A stretch of DNA of 42,101 bases from Bacteriovoracaceae bacterium (GTDB lineage: Bacteria; Bdellovibrionota; Bacteriovoracia; Bacteriovoracales; Bacteriovoracaceae). Location of the stretch: assembly GCA_947451425.1 (NCBI GenBank), contig CANGAC010000004.1, positions 1 to 42,101 on the forward strand, written 5' to 3'. This document shows, piece by piece, positions 1 to 7,391 of the stretch. The notes under the pieces are model-generated. The model searched no databases, was not told where the DNA came from, and saw only the letters and a list, made by a program, of their open reading frames with translations. Within the stretch, counting starts at the first letter, position 1. Each line of letters opens with the position of its first letter. The translations under genes were made by a program, and so were the position numbers.

Positions 1-2
1 AA

Positions 3-1073
3 GTCGATATTTCCATTTACATGATCCGCGCCGGACTTCTTCTCGGGCAGAAGAATTTCAACTTCGTGAAGTCCGAACTCATCGAAGAACTCGAAGATGA
101 GATCCTCCAGAAGATCGTTCAGTACTACTCAGATCCGGAAGAGATGAATCCGGATATCCTCGTCCTCGATTTTGAAGAGGAAAAACTCGCGGATGTTCGT
201 CCCGCCCTTCTCACTTTCGGTGAGATGAAGGTCATGGGTCTCAATAAGAAATTCTATCCGCTGATTGAAATGTGCAGAAAACACGCTGAAGAAAGCCAGC
301 GAGTGAGAATCGCCAACGCCGATTCCGTCTACATGGGACTTCATAAACTGAAAGATCTCCTCGGCCTGAAAGAGCGGCCTCGCGTTCTCGAATGCTATGA
401 TGTCGCCATCTGGCAGGGTCAATCACCAACAGCATCGCAGATTGTTTTCGAGGAAGGAAAAGCGAACAAGAGAAAGTACCGCTACTATCATCTCGAGACG
501 CGGCCCGAGGGAAATAATGACTTTGCGATGATGAGAGAAGTGATTTCGCGCAGACTTGATAACGGAGATTTGCCGGACGTCTTAGTGATCGACGGTGGGA
601 TTGCCCAGGTGAATACGGTCTGCGCAGTCCTGCGTGAGATGAGCGTGGAACTTCCGGTGGTGGGAATCGCGAAATCCAAAGATCTCACGAGTGGGGATTT
701 GAGTGCGACGGAAGTTGTGCGCTCGGAAGAGAGACTCATCATTCCCGGAAGAAGTAACCCTTACATTCTCCAGAAGTGCCCGCCACTTTTCAAAGTGATT
801 GTTTCGATGAGAGATGAAGCGCACCGGTTCTCGCGGAAACTCCATCATAAAGCTGAGTCGAAGCGCATTCTTTCCACCTGGCTCGATGAAGTGAAAGGTC
901 TCGGTGAAGAAGGGAAGAAGAAAGTCCTCACCCAATTATCCATGACCCAGGAAGAGCTCAAAGACTTCACTGTGCCCGATATTGTGAATTATTTCGGGCT
1001 AAAAAATGCGCAGGCAAAGGCCCTCTGGGACCACCTTCACAGTGATTCACAGGACTTAGGGAATCCGCCTTAA
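3..1073 (+). CDS. uvrC: UvrABC excinuclease subunit C, C-terminal part (5' end outside window)
   Basis: UvrC makes the dual incisions in nucleotide excision repair together with UvrA and UvrB. The reading frame is open from the window edge (VDISIYM precedes the first listed Met), so the N-terminal GIY-YIG nuclease is off the left side and the track's Met at 21 is internal. Visible parts are a UVR-like stretch, the RNase H-like endonuclease half with acidic residues in ECYDVAIWQGQ and DVLVIDGG, the RDEAHRF segment supplying the histidine, and a C-terminal helix-hairpin-helix region (VKGLGEEGKKK ... FGLKNAQAKAL). The segment after the second aspartate reads IDGGIAQ where E. coli has IDGGKGQ. 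Family identity is confident. The gene ends about 40 bases before a secreted peptidase gene, with no terminator seen. Confidence 0.93.
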   Translation, partial: VDISIYMIRAGLLLGQKNFNFVKSELIEELEDEILQKIVQYYSDPEEMNPDILVLDFEEEKLADVRPALLTFGEMKVMGLNKKFYPLIEMCRKHAEESQRVRIANADSVYMGLHKLKDLLGLKERPRVLECYDVAIWQGQSPTASQIVFEEGKANKRKYRYYHLETRPEGNNDFAMMREVISRRLDNGDLPDVLVIDGGIAQVNTVCAVLREMSVELPVVGIAKSKDLTSGDLSATEVVRSEERLIIPGRSNPYILQKCPPLFKVIVSMRDEAHRFSRKLHHKAESKRILSTWLDEVKGLGEEGKKKVLTQLSMTQEELKDFTVPDIVNYFGLKNAQAKALWDHLHSDSQDLGNPP

Positions 1074-1085
1074 AGATTCATGGTA

Positions 1086-1107
1086 TCCTCCGATACGTAT
1101 CTGAGGA
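1086..1107. promoter_or_regulatory. 22-bp imperfect palindrome over the peptidase ribosome-binding site
   Basis: The two half-sites TCCTCCGATAC and GTATCTGAGGA pair at 10 of 11 positions around a central point between 1096 and 1097. The right half includes the Shine-Dalgarno GAGGAG, 6 nt before the ATG at 1115. It could be a DNA operator, or an RNA hairpin that hides the ribosome-binding site. Function is inferred; only the symmetry is seen. Confidence 0.45.
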
Positions 1108-1114
1108 GTTTCCT

Positions 1115-2494
1115 ATGAAATACCTGCTCCCTTTGTTCTTCTCGACAAGCTTGTTTGCCCAGACTGTTCCTGATGCCATCCGGATCATCAGTCAGGGTGT
1201 TTCTGCTTCGGCCTCTGAATGTCCTTCGCTCGTGAGTTGTTCGCAGCAGTTCATCGGAAGCGACCGTAAGAATCCTCCGGCGATCTGTAACAGTAATACA
1301 AATAATCCGGAAGCCTTCCTTGCCCGTTATCCCGATGGAACAGTCGTAGTGAACCAGGCCGCCGTTGATGAGGCCATGAACTACCGCGAAGACGATGAAG
1401 CAGCAGGAAGCAGCGGAAGAAGGCAACCCGCCGGCAACCGCAGAACTCCTCCCCGGTCGAGACGGGGAACTGATCCGGAACTCAATCGCATGATCTCGAA
1501 TGTCTCGACGAATCCCTCGGTCATTCAGAGTATGAACGCTTCGCTTGATCTTCTGAAAGCGCAGCTGCGTGAACAGGTTTCCCAGGGAGTTCCTCCGGAA
1601 CAGCAGAGTGCCCAGCAGCGATTCCTTCTGAATAAGCTCGACCGTCTTCAGGTGACATTTGAATTCGGCGAAGAGTGCCAGCAGTTTCCGTTCAACGCCA
1701 GTTACAGTGGCGTGCTCAACACGCTCAACATGTGCCCGCTTCTCACGAACCTTGCTCCGGCCTCTTATCTGCCGCTTCTCGCTCATGAACTTGGCCATAT
1801 GATCGACCCTTGTTCGTTCTTTGATAATCACCGCTTTAATCCGGAGATCGCTGCTCTTTCAAACAACGAAAACGCACAGAAGGCTTCGCTCACGACTAAG
1901 ATCAATCGCTGTCTTACTGATGTCACTCCTGCGGAAAAGCGCAGGTTCACGGAATGGGCGACTTCACCTTCCCGCATGGCGAACCAGGGACTCACGATCT
2001 ATCGCCACGAGCCTGATACGGGGGGAAACCGCGAGATCGTGGAAAAACTCCAGCGCTGCGGAGTCGTCCAGGCACCGGAGAATCCGGCACCACTTACTTA
2101 TGAAGGCACTCCGTATCTTCCGATTCTCTCCTGTGTATCCCAGAATTATTCAGTGTCACATGGGGCGATTGCTGCTGGTACAAGAATCAGCAGCGCGACC
2201 TGCAACCGTGAAACGAAAATGGCCGAGACCATCGCCGATTACGTTTCATCGACTCTGACGGCAAGAATTCTGAACCGCAATCCGGCAGCGATCCCTTCAA
2301 ATCGGGGAGTCCATCTTCCGAATTTCTTTTCCAGTGTGGTTTGCGGTAACGACAACGATCCGATGTACTTGACGGGTGAAGAGCGGATGAATCTTTTTCT
2401 TAATCCCGCGGTAACTCAGACTGCTGTCGGATGTGATCCAGCGGGACTCCGTCCAGTGTGTCCACTGCCTGCGTCTTTAACGGGCGATCAATAA
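1115..2494 (+). CDS. secreted HELGH zinc metallopeptidase-like protein
   Basis: A 459-residue protein with a short signal peptide (MKYLLPLFFSTSLFA, cleavage before Q), so it is probably periplasmic or exported. Residues 224-228 form the zinc-binding motif HELGH in LLAHELGHMIDP. About 140 residues later AETIADY (E371 to D375) has the ExxxD spacing of the third ligand in gluzincins such as thermolysin. Many cysteines suggest disulfides. A Ser/Asn/Arg-rich low-complexity stretch lies around residues 95-115. I do not recognise a named family, so substrate and role are unknown; a peptidase is likely from the motifs. The start is fixed by the GAGGAG ribosome-binding site and the signal peptide. It stands alone, with a hairpin after the stop. 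Confidence 0.8.
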   Translation: MKYLLPLFFSTSLFAQTVPDAIRIISQGVSASASECPSLVSCSQQFIGSDRKNPPAICNSNTNNPEAFLARYPDGTVVVNQAAVDEAMNYREDDEAAGSSGRRQPAGNRRTPPRSRRGTDPELNRMISNVSTNPSVIQSMNASLDLLKAQLREQVSQGVPPEQQSAQQRFLLNKLDRLQVTFEFGEECQQFPFNASYSGVLNTLNMCPLLTNLAPASYLPLLAHELGHMIDPCSFFDNHRFNPEIAALSNNENAQKASLTTKINRCLTDVTPAEKRRFTEWATSPSRMANQGLTIYRHEPDTGGNREIVEKLQRCGVVQAPENPAPLTYEGTPYLPILSCVSQNYSVSHGAIAAGTRISSATCNRETKMAETIADYVSSTLTARILNRNPAAIPSNRGVHLPNFFSSVVCGNDNDPMYLTGEERMNLFLNPAVTQTAVGCDPAGLRPVCPLPASLTGDQ

Positions 2495-2513
2495 AAAGGT
2501 AATTTGGGTGGAA

Positions 2514-2541
2514 AGGAGAGATGATGTGAATCATCTCTCCT
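2514..2541. terminator. perfect 12-bp hairpin between convergent genes
   Basis: AGGAGAGATGAT, loop GTGA, ATCATCTCTCCT: a perfect 12-bp stem 20 bases after the peptidase stop and just beyond the stop of the convergent minus-strand gene. Neither side has a strong T-run, so it may be a weak bidirectional terminator or an mRNA 3'-end stabiliser. Confidence 0.6.
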
Positions 2542-2555
2542 GAAAAAGAGAAAGA

Positions 2556-2765
2556 TTAATTGAGGATGTGAATCACTCTGCGATTTCCGCAGCCGCAATC
2601 CATGCAACGTGCAGTTTCCTGCACGAGGAGATTCTTGTAGTCAGGCATGTGAGAAAGAAGAAGCTTCGATCCACAGACTTTACATTCGTCCATCGTCTTT
2701 TTTACCTGCTCAGCTCCGCCGAAGTACTCTTCAAAATTTTCGAACTTAAAATCGATGTCTGACAT
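2556..2765 (-). CDS. small zinc-ribbon-like protein
   Basis: A 69-residue soluble protein with four spaced cysteines (CKVC near residue 28, CMDCGC near residue 54), as in a zinc ribbon. The N-terminus is acidic and aromatic (FKFENFEEYFGG). An AGGAG ribbon-proximal Shine-Dalgarno lies about 7 nt before the ATG on the minus strand, supporting it as a real gene and making the overlapping plus-strand 64-aa ORF a shadow. It is divergent from the UDG-fold gene, with about 80 bases between the two starts. I do not recognise the family. Zinc binding is inferred from the cysteine spacing; a role in nucleic acid or protein binding would be a guess. Confidence 0.72.
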   Translation of the reverse strand: MSDIDFKFENFEEYFGGAEQVKKTMDECKVCGSKLLLSHMPDYKNLLVQETARCMDCGCGNRRVIHILN

Positions 2766-2848
2766 TGTGTTCTCCTGTCGTTCACAAGTCTTATCGGGAG
2801 AATGAAAGGCTTAATTTAAGAGATTTTCCTGCTAGGAAAGTTCGTCCC

Positions 2849-3700
2849 ATGTGTGATAAAAATGCCGCTATGGATGAGCTTTTTAAGCATAAATTATTGA
2901 CCCTGCGGGCACCTCTTGCCCCTAAAACCTTCGCGGAAGCTCTCATCCGTGAGTCTTTTTTCAGTTCTCATTCCGTCCGGCCTGAAACGGTGAAACCACG
3001 TGGCTTCACGGAAAAACAGCAGGTGATTGAATCTCTCGAGCGTTTTGCCAAAGAAAAAACGGAAGAGTCAAAAGAACCGGTGATCAGATTTGATCGTGGA
3101 GAAATTCACCTGAAAGCGGATCCCGTCTGGGACAGCGTCGCTCTTCCTTCGGATAAGACTGCGCTTCTGGCATCACTCTCTCTTGAGAAAGAGAGCCTTG
3201 AAATCCTCTTCCGTGACAAGACTCCAGGGAAAATCCGTGTGATGTTTGTGACGGAGAATCTGCGCTCCTGGGAAGAAGTGAAACCAGAGCTCAAGGGTGG
3301 GATGATTGACGAGCTCCTGGTGGGCTTTCCGGCCAAGACCGCGGAGTTCTTCGAGCGCATGATCCTCGCGATGAAACTGGTTCCTGCGGAAGTCATGGTC
3401 TATCCCATTGAAGACAAGGCCGGAACAGATCTGTCTTCTGAAGTGGTGAAGATCGCTCTTTATCTGGGGGCCGAACTCGTCGTCACTCTCGGCGCCAAGG
3501 CCACGCAGAAAATACTCAAGTCAAATGATCGGTTAACTGTCATTCATGGCCAGTTCTTTGAGAGAAAAGTCGAAGGTGCCGGAAGCCTTCAGATTGTTCC
3601 CCTTTTCCATCCCTCTATCTTAGAGACCAACCTCAACATGAAAAAAACTGCCTGGGCCGACATGCAGAAAATCATGAAGCACCTGAAAAAAATTCCGTAA
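2849..3700 (+). CDS. uracil-DNA glycosylase superfamily-like protein
   Basis: A 283-residue protein whose C-terminal half resembles the UDG fold. It has a hydrophobic strand ending in FVTEN (position of the family-4 GExPG motif), a VVTLGAKATQKIL segment, IHGQFFER, and the motif LFHPSIL (H near residue 254), followed by AWADMQKIMKHL, as in family 4/5 UDGs. Only one cysteine is present, at the N-terminus, so the 4Fe-4S cluster of those families is absent. The N-terminal ~100 residues are not recognised. The track start at 2765 overlaps the divergent gene. I chose ATG 2849 because AGGAAAG lies 8 nt upstream; ATG 2870 is also possible. It may be a repair glycosylase or a non-catalytic relative. 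Confidence 0.68.
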   Translation: MCDKNAAMDELFKHKLLTLRAPLAPKTFAEALIRESFFSSHSVRPETVKPRGFTEKQQVIESLERFAKEKTEESKEPVIRFDRGEIHLKADPVWDSVALPSDKTALLASLSLEKESLEILFRDKTPGKIRVMFVTENLRSWEEVKPELKGGMIDELLVGFPAKTAEFFERMILAMKLVPAEVMVYPIEDKAGTDLSSEVVKIALYLGAELVVTLGAKATQKILKSNDRLTVIHGQFFERKVEGAGSLQIVPLFHPSILETNLNMKKTAWADMQKIMKHLKKIP

Positions 3701-3766
3701 ACAGCGGGTATTTCAGGGTAAGATGTTGGTGGGTCAACCTTCTCATTTCCAGGGATTCGGGAATAG

Positions 3767-4909
3767 ATGCATAAGACAGGATGTTTTCTTTTCTCATTTC
3801 TTTGGGCAACGACCTCGCTTGCCAGCGTACCTACGGTCAAAGTTCTCATCGCAAAATCACTGAAACAAGTTGTTCTGGAAGGTACTGATCTTCAGAAAAC
3901 GATTCATACGCAGAAGCGCTCAGAAAGTTATCTGGGGAGAAAATCCATCTCCTTTAACTGCGCTCCCGGCAGGGCCCACTCCCTGAAACTTCCGCGAAAT
4001 CCTATTCTCGTGGCTTCGTTAAAATCACCGACGGGACTCATCTCGTGGGGGAAAAATAAGTATCAGGGTGAGCTTCAGCTTCTGGCCACCCCGGGTGCTG
4101 AGTCCTGCGATCTCGTGAATGACATTCCTCTTGAAGCTTACTTAAGAACATTATTATCCAAAGAAATGAACGGTACCTGGCCCCTCGAGGCGCTCAAAGC
4201 TCAGGCGGTGGCGGCACGGACGTATGCCTATGATCGTCTTCTGAAATCCCATGGAATCATGGATGAGAAGAAATTGTATCATCTGGAATCGTCCGAAAGA
4301 GACCAGGTTTCTGGTTCGTTTTTTGATATGACAGAAAAAACCCTTCGCGCTTCGAGAGAAACCGAAGGGGAAGTTCTGGTCGGGCCTTCCGGTCGTATTT
4401 CTCCGGCCTTCTTCCATTCAAAATGCGGTGGTAAAACCCTGCGCCCGGATCAGGTCTGGGGCGGAGTGGAAGAAGGTTACAGGTCTGTGAATTGTACGTT
4501 CTGCCAGAAGACCGGAATGAAAGACTGGCAACAGAAACTGAAGCCCATGAAGTTAACCGGAATGATCGATCAGGTTTTAAAGCGCTACTACTCTGAGGCC
4601 CTCGATTCGAAAAATATCAAACTTATGCCGGACACTCTTCACAATTCTGAGATCCGTTTGTACGCCGGCGACCGGCTTCACATCGTAAAGAAATCCTATC
4701 TCCGGAACATGGCCGGCCGGGAAACTCTTCCGTCGAATTACTTTGTGATGAACCAGAAAGACGGCGAGATTACGGTGGAAGGACAGGGCTATGGTCACGG
4801 CGTCGGTCTTTGCCAGCTGGGTGCGCTTGAACTCGCCAAGCGTGGATATGATTATCACCAGATTCTTTCTTTCTACTTTCCCCGTCACCGGATGAAGAAA
4901 GTCTACTGA
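3767..4909 (+). CDS. SpoIID/LytB-domain lytic transglycosylase, secreted
   Basis: A 380-residue protein with a signal peptide (MHKTGCFLFSFLWATTSLA). The SpoIID domain has the LLSKEM glutamate (E133, position of the catalytic Glu in SpoIID), EALKAQAVAARTYAY, an HSKCGG / VNCTFC histidine-cysteine cluster, and the C-terminal GQGYGHGVGLCQLGA and LSFYFP blocks. SpoIID-family enzymes cleave glycan strands from which stem peptides have been removed by an amidase. The next gene, one base downstream, encodes such an amidase, so the two probably act in sequence on peptidoglycan. No strong Shine-Dalgarno precedes ATG 3767, but the signal peptide fits this start. Family assignment is confident; the biological occasion (septation or predation-related wall remodelling) is inferred. 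Confidence 0.9.
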   Translation: MHKTGCFLFSFLWATTSLASVPTVKVLIAKSLKQVVLEGTDLQKTIHTQKRSESYLGRKSISFNCAPGRAHSLKLPRNPILVASLKSPTGLISWGKNKYQGELQLLATPGAESCDLVNDIPLEAYLRTLLSKEMNGTWPLEALKAQAVAARTYAYDRLLKSHGIMDEKKLYHLESSERDQVSGSFFDMTEKTLRASRETEGEVLVGPSGRISPAFFHSKCGGKTLRPDQVWGGVEEGYRSVNCTFCQKTGMKDWQQKLKPMKLTGMIDQVLKRYYSEALDSKNIKLMPDTLHNSEIRLYAGDRLHIVKKSYLRNMAGRETLPSNYFVMNQKDGEITVEGQGYGHGVGLCQLGALELAKRGYDYHQILSFYFPRHRMKKVY

Positions 4910-4910
4910 C

Positions 4911-5627
4911 ATGAAGTTTCTCCTTCTCTCCCTGCTCATCTCTTCTTCGAGCTTTGCCAAGGTGGTCCTGATAGATCCGGGCCATGGTGGGGATGAAGTC
5001 GGTGCGGTGGGGTACCTTGACTCAAAGAAAACCAGACGCGTTTACGAAAAAGACCTCTCTCTTCGTCTCGCGAAAAAAGTGAAAGAGGAACTTTCGAAAA
5101 CAACGACGACCTATCTCACGCGGAGCCTTGATCGCCAGGTGAGTCTGCAGGAGAGAGCGGACCTCGCGGACATGGTGAAGGCCGATCTTTTCCTTTCCCT
5201 TCACTTCAACTCGTCTCCGAATCCCAAGGGGCACGGCTTCGAACTCTATTACCTCGATAACAATTCCAATGTGGCCGCTTCAAAAGTTGAGCGCTCCGAG
5301 AACCTGAACTTAAAAGGTGAAGAGCTCATCGTGAACCAGATTCTGGTGGATCTCGTGGTTCAGCAGACGGTGTCGCACTCGAAGGAACTCGCGGCAAAGG
5401 TGCATGAGAAGATCAGACACATCGTGGGAACGCACAAGGTGATTGATCGCGGGATCAAACCAGGTCTCTTTTACGTCCTCGCTCTTTCCAAGCGCCCTGG
5501 GCTTCTGGTGGAAGCAGGTTTCGTTTCTAATCCCGGTGAGCTCCATATCATCAACCAGGAAAAATATCTGACGGATCTCGCGAAGGGGATTGCGGCGGGT
5601 GTGCAGAGTTACTTAGATAAAAAATAA
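4911..5627 (+). CDS. N-acetylmuramoyl-L-alanine amidase (Amidase_3), secreted
   Basis: A 238-residue periplasmic zinc amidase that removes stem peptides from peptidoglycan. The signal peptide is MKFLLLSLLISSSSFA. Zinc ligands are visible in order: His in IDPGHGGDE, Glu in YEKDLSL, His in SLHFNSSP. The catalytic Glu is in LLVEAGFVSNP. An insertion between the second His and the catalytic Glu (around EELIVNQILVDLVVQQ) is where autoinhibitory or regulatory helices sit in AmiA/B/C. There is no AMIN or LysM domain. Its start lies one base after the SpoIID-like gene stop, which indicates one mRNA and coupled translation. A bidirectional terminator follows. Confidence 0.93.
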   Translation: MKFLLLSLLISSSSFAKVVLIDPGHGGDEVGAVGYLDSKKTRRVYEKDLSLRLAKKVKEELSKTTTTYLTRSLDRQVSLQERADLADMVKADLFLSLHFNSSPNPKGHGFELYYLDNNSNVAASKVERSENLNLKGEELIVNQILVDLVVQQTVSHSKELAAKVHEKIRHIVGTHKVIDRGIKPGLFYVLALSKRPGLLVEAGFVSNPGELHIINQEKYLTDLAKGIAAGVQSYLDKK

Positions 5628-5654
5628 GAGCTCCTTTCGGAGCTCTCACTTTTA
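5616..5654. terminator. bidirectional intrinsic terminator
   Basis: AGAGCTCC, loop TTTC, GGAGCTCT, with CACTTTT after it on the plus strand. On the minus strand the stem is followed by TTATTTTTTATC, a strong U-tract. It serves the amidase operon and the convergent lipoprotein gene. Confidence 0.88.
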
Positions 5655-5673
5655 AAAAAATTAGTTTTAGAAA

Positions 5674-6207
5674 TTAACGGCAGTAAGAGAAACGGGCACC
5701 AGCTGAGTTGCCGTAATCCATCATACGGAAGCGAATGAGAGTTCCATCGCCGGCAGGCATGATCGCGTTCATCTGCTTAAATCCGCAGTTCGTGTATGGG
5801 AAAAGTGAAATTCCCGAAACTTGCTGCTGGGCCTGAGACATCATGCTTCTTGGACAGAGGTAGGCTTCGAAAACTGCACCTTGTGGAGTTCCACCGATAG
5901 CCGCAACGTCACCAAACGAAGTCACACCAACATAGATATCACCCTGAGCTATAACTGTGCTCACAGGGGCCTGAGTCGTTACACGGATACGGGCAGTATT
6001 ACCGTAACCACCGATACAAGGGTTTTCGTTAATAACCTGATTCACAGAGAAGCCGTTGTAGCCGATGGAAGATCCGCCGTACTGGCCGACAGTCCCGAGG
6101 GCATTGAAGCCGTAAGCTCCCGTGTTGTTCTTACCGGACTTGTTATCCTTTCCGCACCCGACGAGGGCAAAGAGGATAAGGAAGATAAGAGTGGTCACCG
6201 GTTTCAT
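5674..6207 (-). CDS. putative lipoprotein, Gly/Asn-rich
   Basis: A 177-residue protein. The signal sequence MKPVTTLIFLILFALVGC ends in the lipobox LVGC, so it is an expected lipoprotein. The mature part begins with a polar linker (KDNKSGKNN), then a Gly-rich region and likely beta strands. Three further cysteines (NPCIGG, YLCPR, TNCGF) and a near-terminal SYCR could form disulfides. The track ORF begins upstream at 6264. I moved the start to 6207 because AAGGAG sits 6 nt before that ATG and the signal peptide begins there. The plus-strand ORF at 5821-6336 is its shadow. Function is not recognised. Confidence 0.78.
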   Translation of the reverse strand: MKPVTTLIFLILFALVGCGKDNKSGKNNTGAYGFNALGTVGQYGGSSIGYNGFSVNQVINENPCIGGYGNTARIRVTTQAPVSTVIAQGDIYVGVTSFGDVAAIGGTPQGAVFEAYLCPRSMMSQAQQQVSGISLFPYTNCGFKQMNAIMPAGDGTLIRFRMMDYGNSAGARFSYCR

Positions 6208-6372
6208 GAGTTCTCCTTCGTCACAGGACGATTCAAGCTTCCTATCGGATCGAAACCCCTCCAAACTTTAGGAAAAAGATTTAGGGACGCTGACTTGATC
6301 AGATCAGGCGACTATCTGGTGTCCATATCTGCCTAGTTTTAAGAGTTTAGAGTTTTGGCTTAAGATAAATAC
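6208..6372. other. divergent intergenic region with TGATC-A-GATCA palindrome
   Basis: 165 bases between the minus-strand lipoprotein and the plus-strand membrane protein must hold both promoters. The clearest element is the 11-bp palindrome TGATCAGATCA near 6297-6307, a possible operator. I could not assign convincing -35/-10 pairs. Confidence 0.3.
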
Positions 6373-7320
6373 ATGAAAGCATTCTTACAATTATTCAGGC
6401 CACAGGAGTTCCGCCGTCTCTTTAAGAACGAAGATACGCGTTTTATCATGCTCGTGGGCTTTAAGGTTTCCGGCATCTCTTTAGGGATCAGTCTCTTTAT
6501 CTATTACTTTCTGTTTCAGGTGATCCGTCTCAATTATGCTTTCTTCGATGCCCAGGGCTTTCCGGTTCAGGATGAAAGTCTCTTCTTCGATTACATCATG
6601 AAAGAGGCGATGGATAATCTTCCGATTCTTTTCGCCTTTCATATCTTTCTCTTTTTCATCGGGACTTATGTGGGCTGGCTGATTCTCAGGCCTTTCCGCG
6701 TGATCGGAGAGTACTGTGAACACGTCATTGAAAATCCCAACGCAATCTACAAGATCGATGAGTTTTCCAATTACAAACTTCTCACGCGCTTTTCCGAGTT
6801 CTTCTTTGAGTTTCTCCGTGAGGCGAGACGAAAGGGTGAGATCGCGAGCAACAGCATTCCTCCGCAGTACTCACGGATCCACAAGCCCTTGATTGACTGG
6901 ATCTTCCTTCTTCACTTCGGAATTCTTCTCATCATCATTTCCATCTGCAGCTCCGTCTTCATTATTGATAACTCTTCCATTCTCTTTCACGACATGACAG
7001 ACCTCGCGACGAAAACTCTTCCCGATAGTGTCGCGGTCCGGAAGTTCATCACAAACCAGCTGTTCGTTCTCGATGAGCTCGTGTTCATGACGATTACGCT
7101 CACGTCGATTTTTTACATCTTTCTTGGGCTTCACTTATACGGCCAGGTTTCCGGTGCTGCTTTCGGTATCTTTTCCACCATGCGCTCTTTCATGAAGGGA
7201 AACTACTTCAGTCGGGTTCACCTCGTGGGTTATGCCTATATCCGGGACTACACGCGTAAGCTCAACAAATATCTCGATCACCTTGAGAATAATTTGGTGA
7301 AGGACAAGCCGAAAGGTTGA
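6373..7320 (+). CDS. four-TM membrane protein with HAMP-like segments
   Basis: A 315-residue inner-membrane protein. Predicted membrane segments by eye are at about residues 24-50, 83-106, 174-198 and 235-258. After TM2 comes LRPFRVIGEYCEHVIENP, and after TM4 a longer block (MRSFMKGNYFSRVHLVG ... LNKYLDHLENNL). Both look like HAMP-type linkers that follow a transmembrane helix, so the protein appears to be two TM-pair/HAMP-like units in tandem with no attached output domain. That suggests a signal-relay or scaffold role, but this is inference. It lies alone between a divergent lipoprotein and a DsbA-like gene 71 bases downstream. Family not recognised. Confidence 0.78.
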   Translation: MKAFLQLFRPQEFRRLFKNEDTRFIMLVGFKVSGISLGISLFIYYFLFQVIRLNYAFFDAQGFPVQDESLFFDYIMKEAMDNLPILFAFHIFLFFIGTYVGWLILRPFRVIGEYCEHVIENPNAIYKIDEFSNYKLLTRFSEFFFEFLREARRKGEIASNSIPPQYSRIHKPLIDWIFLLHFGILLIIISICSSVFIIDNSSILFHDMTDLATKTLPDSVAVRKFITNQLFVLDELVFMTITLTSIFYIFLGLHLYGQVSGAAFGIFSTMRSFMKGNYFSRVHLVGYAYIRDYTRKLNKYLDHLENNLVKDKPKG

Positions 7321-7391
7321 AATCCATCCGGTCAGGCCTTACCATAGTTCTCATTAACTCTAACTGTTTACTCTCTCTATAAAGGACTCGC

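Noticed and set aside
1070-1831. 253-aa minus-strand ORF opposite the peptidase gene
   Set aside because: Shadow frame. The plus-strand gene has a signal peptide, zinc motif and ribosome-binding site.
5821-6336. 171-aa plus-strand ORF over the minus-strand lipoprotein
   Set aside because: The minus gene has a lipobox, ribosome-binding site and terminator; the plus ORF has none.
7370-7391. TATAAA before the DsbA-like gene as a -10
   Set aside because: It would place the transcript start within the ribosome-binding site or start codon.
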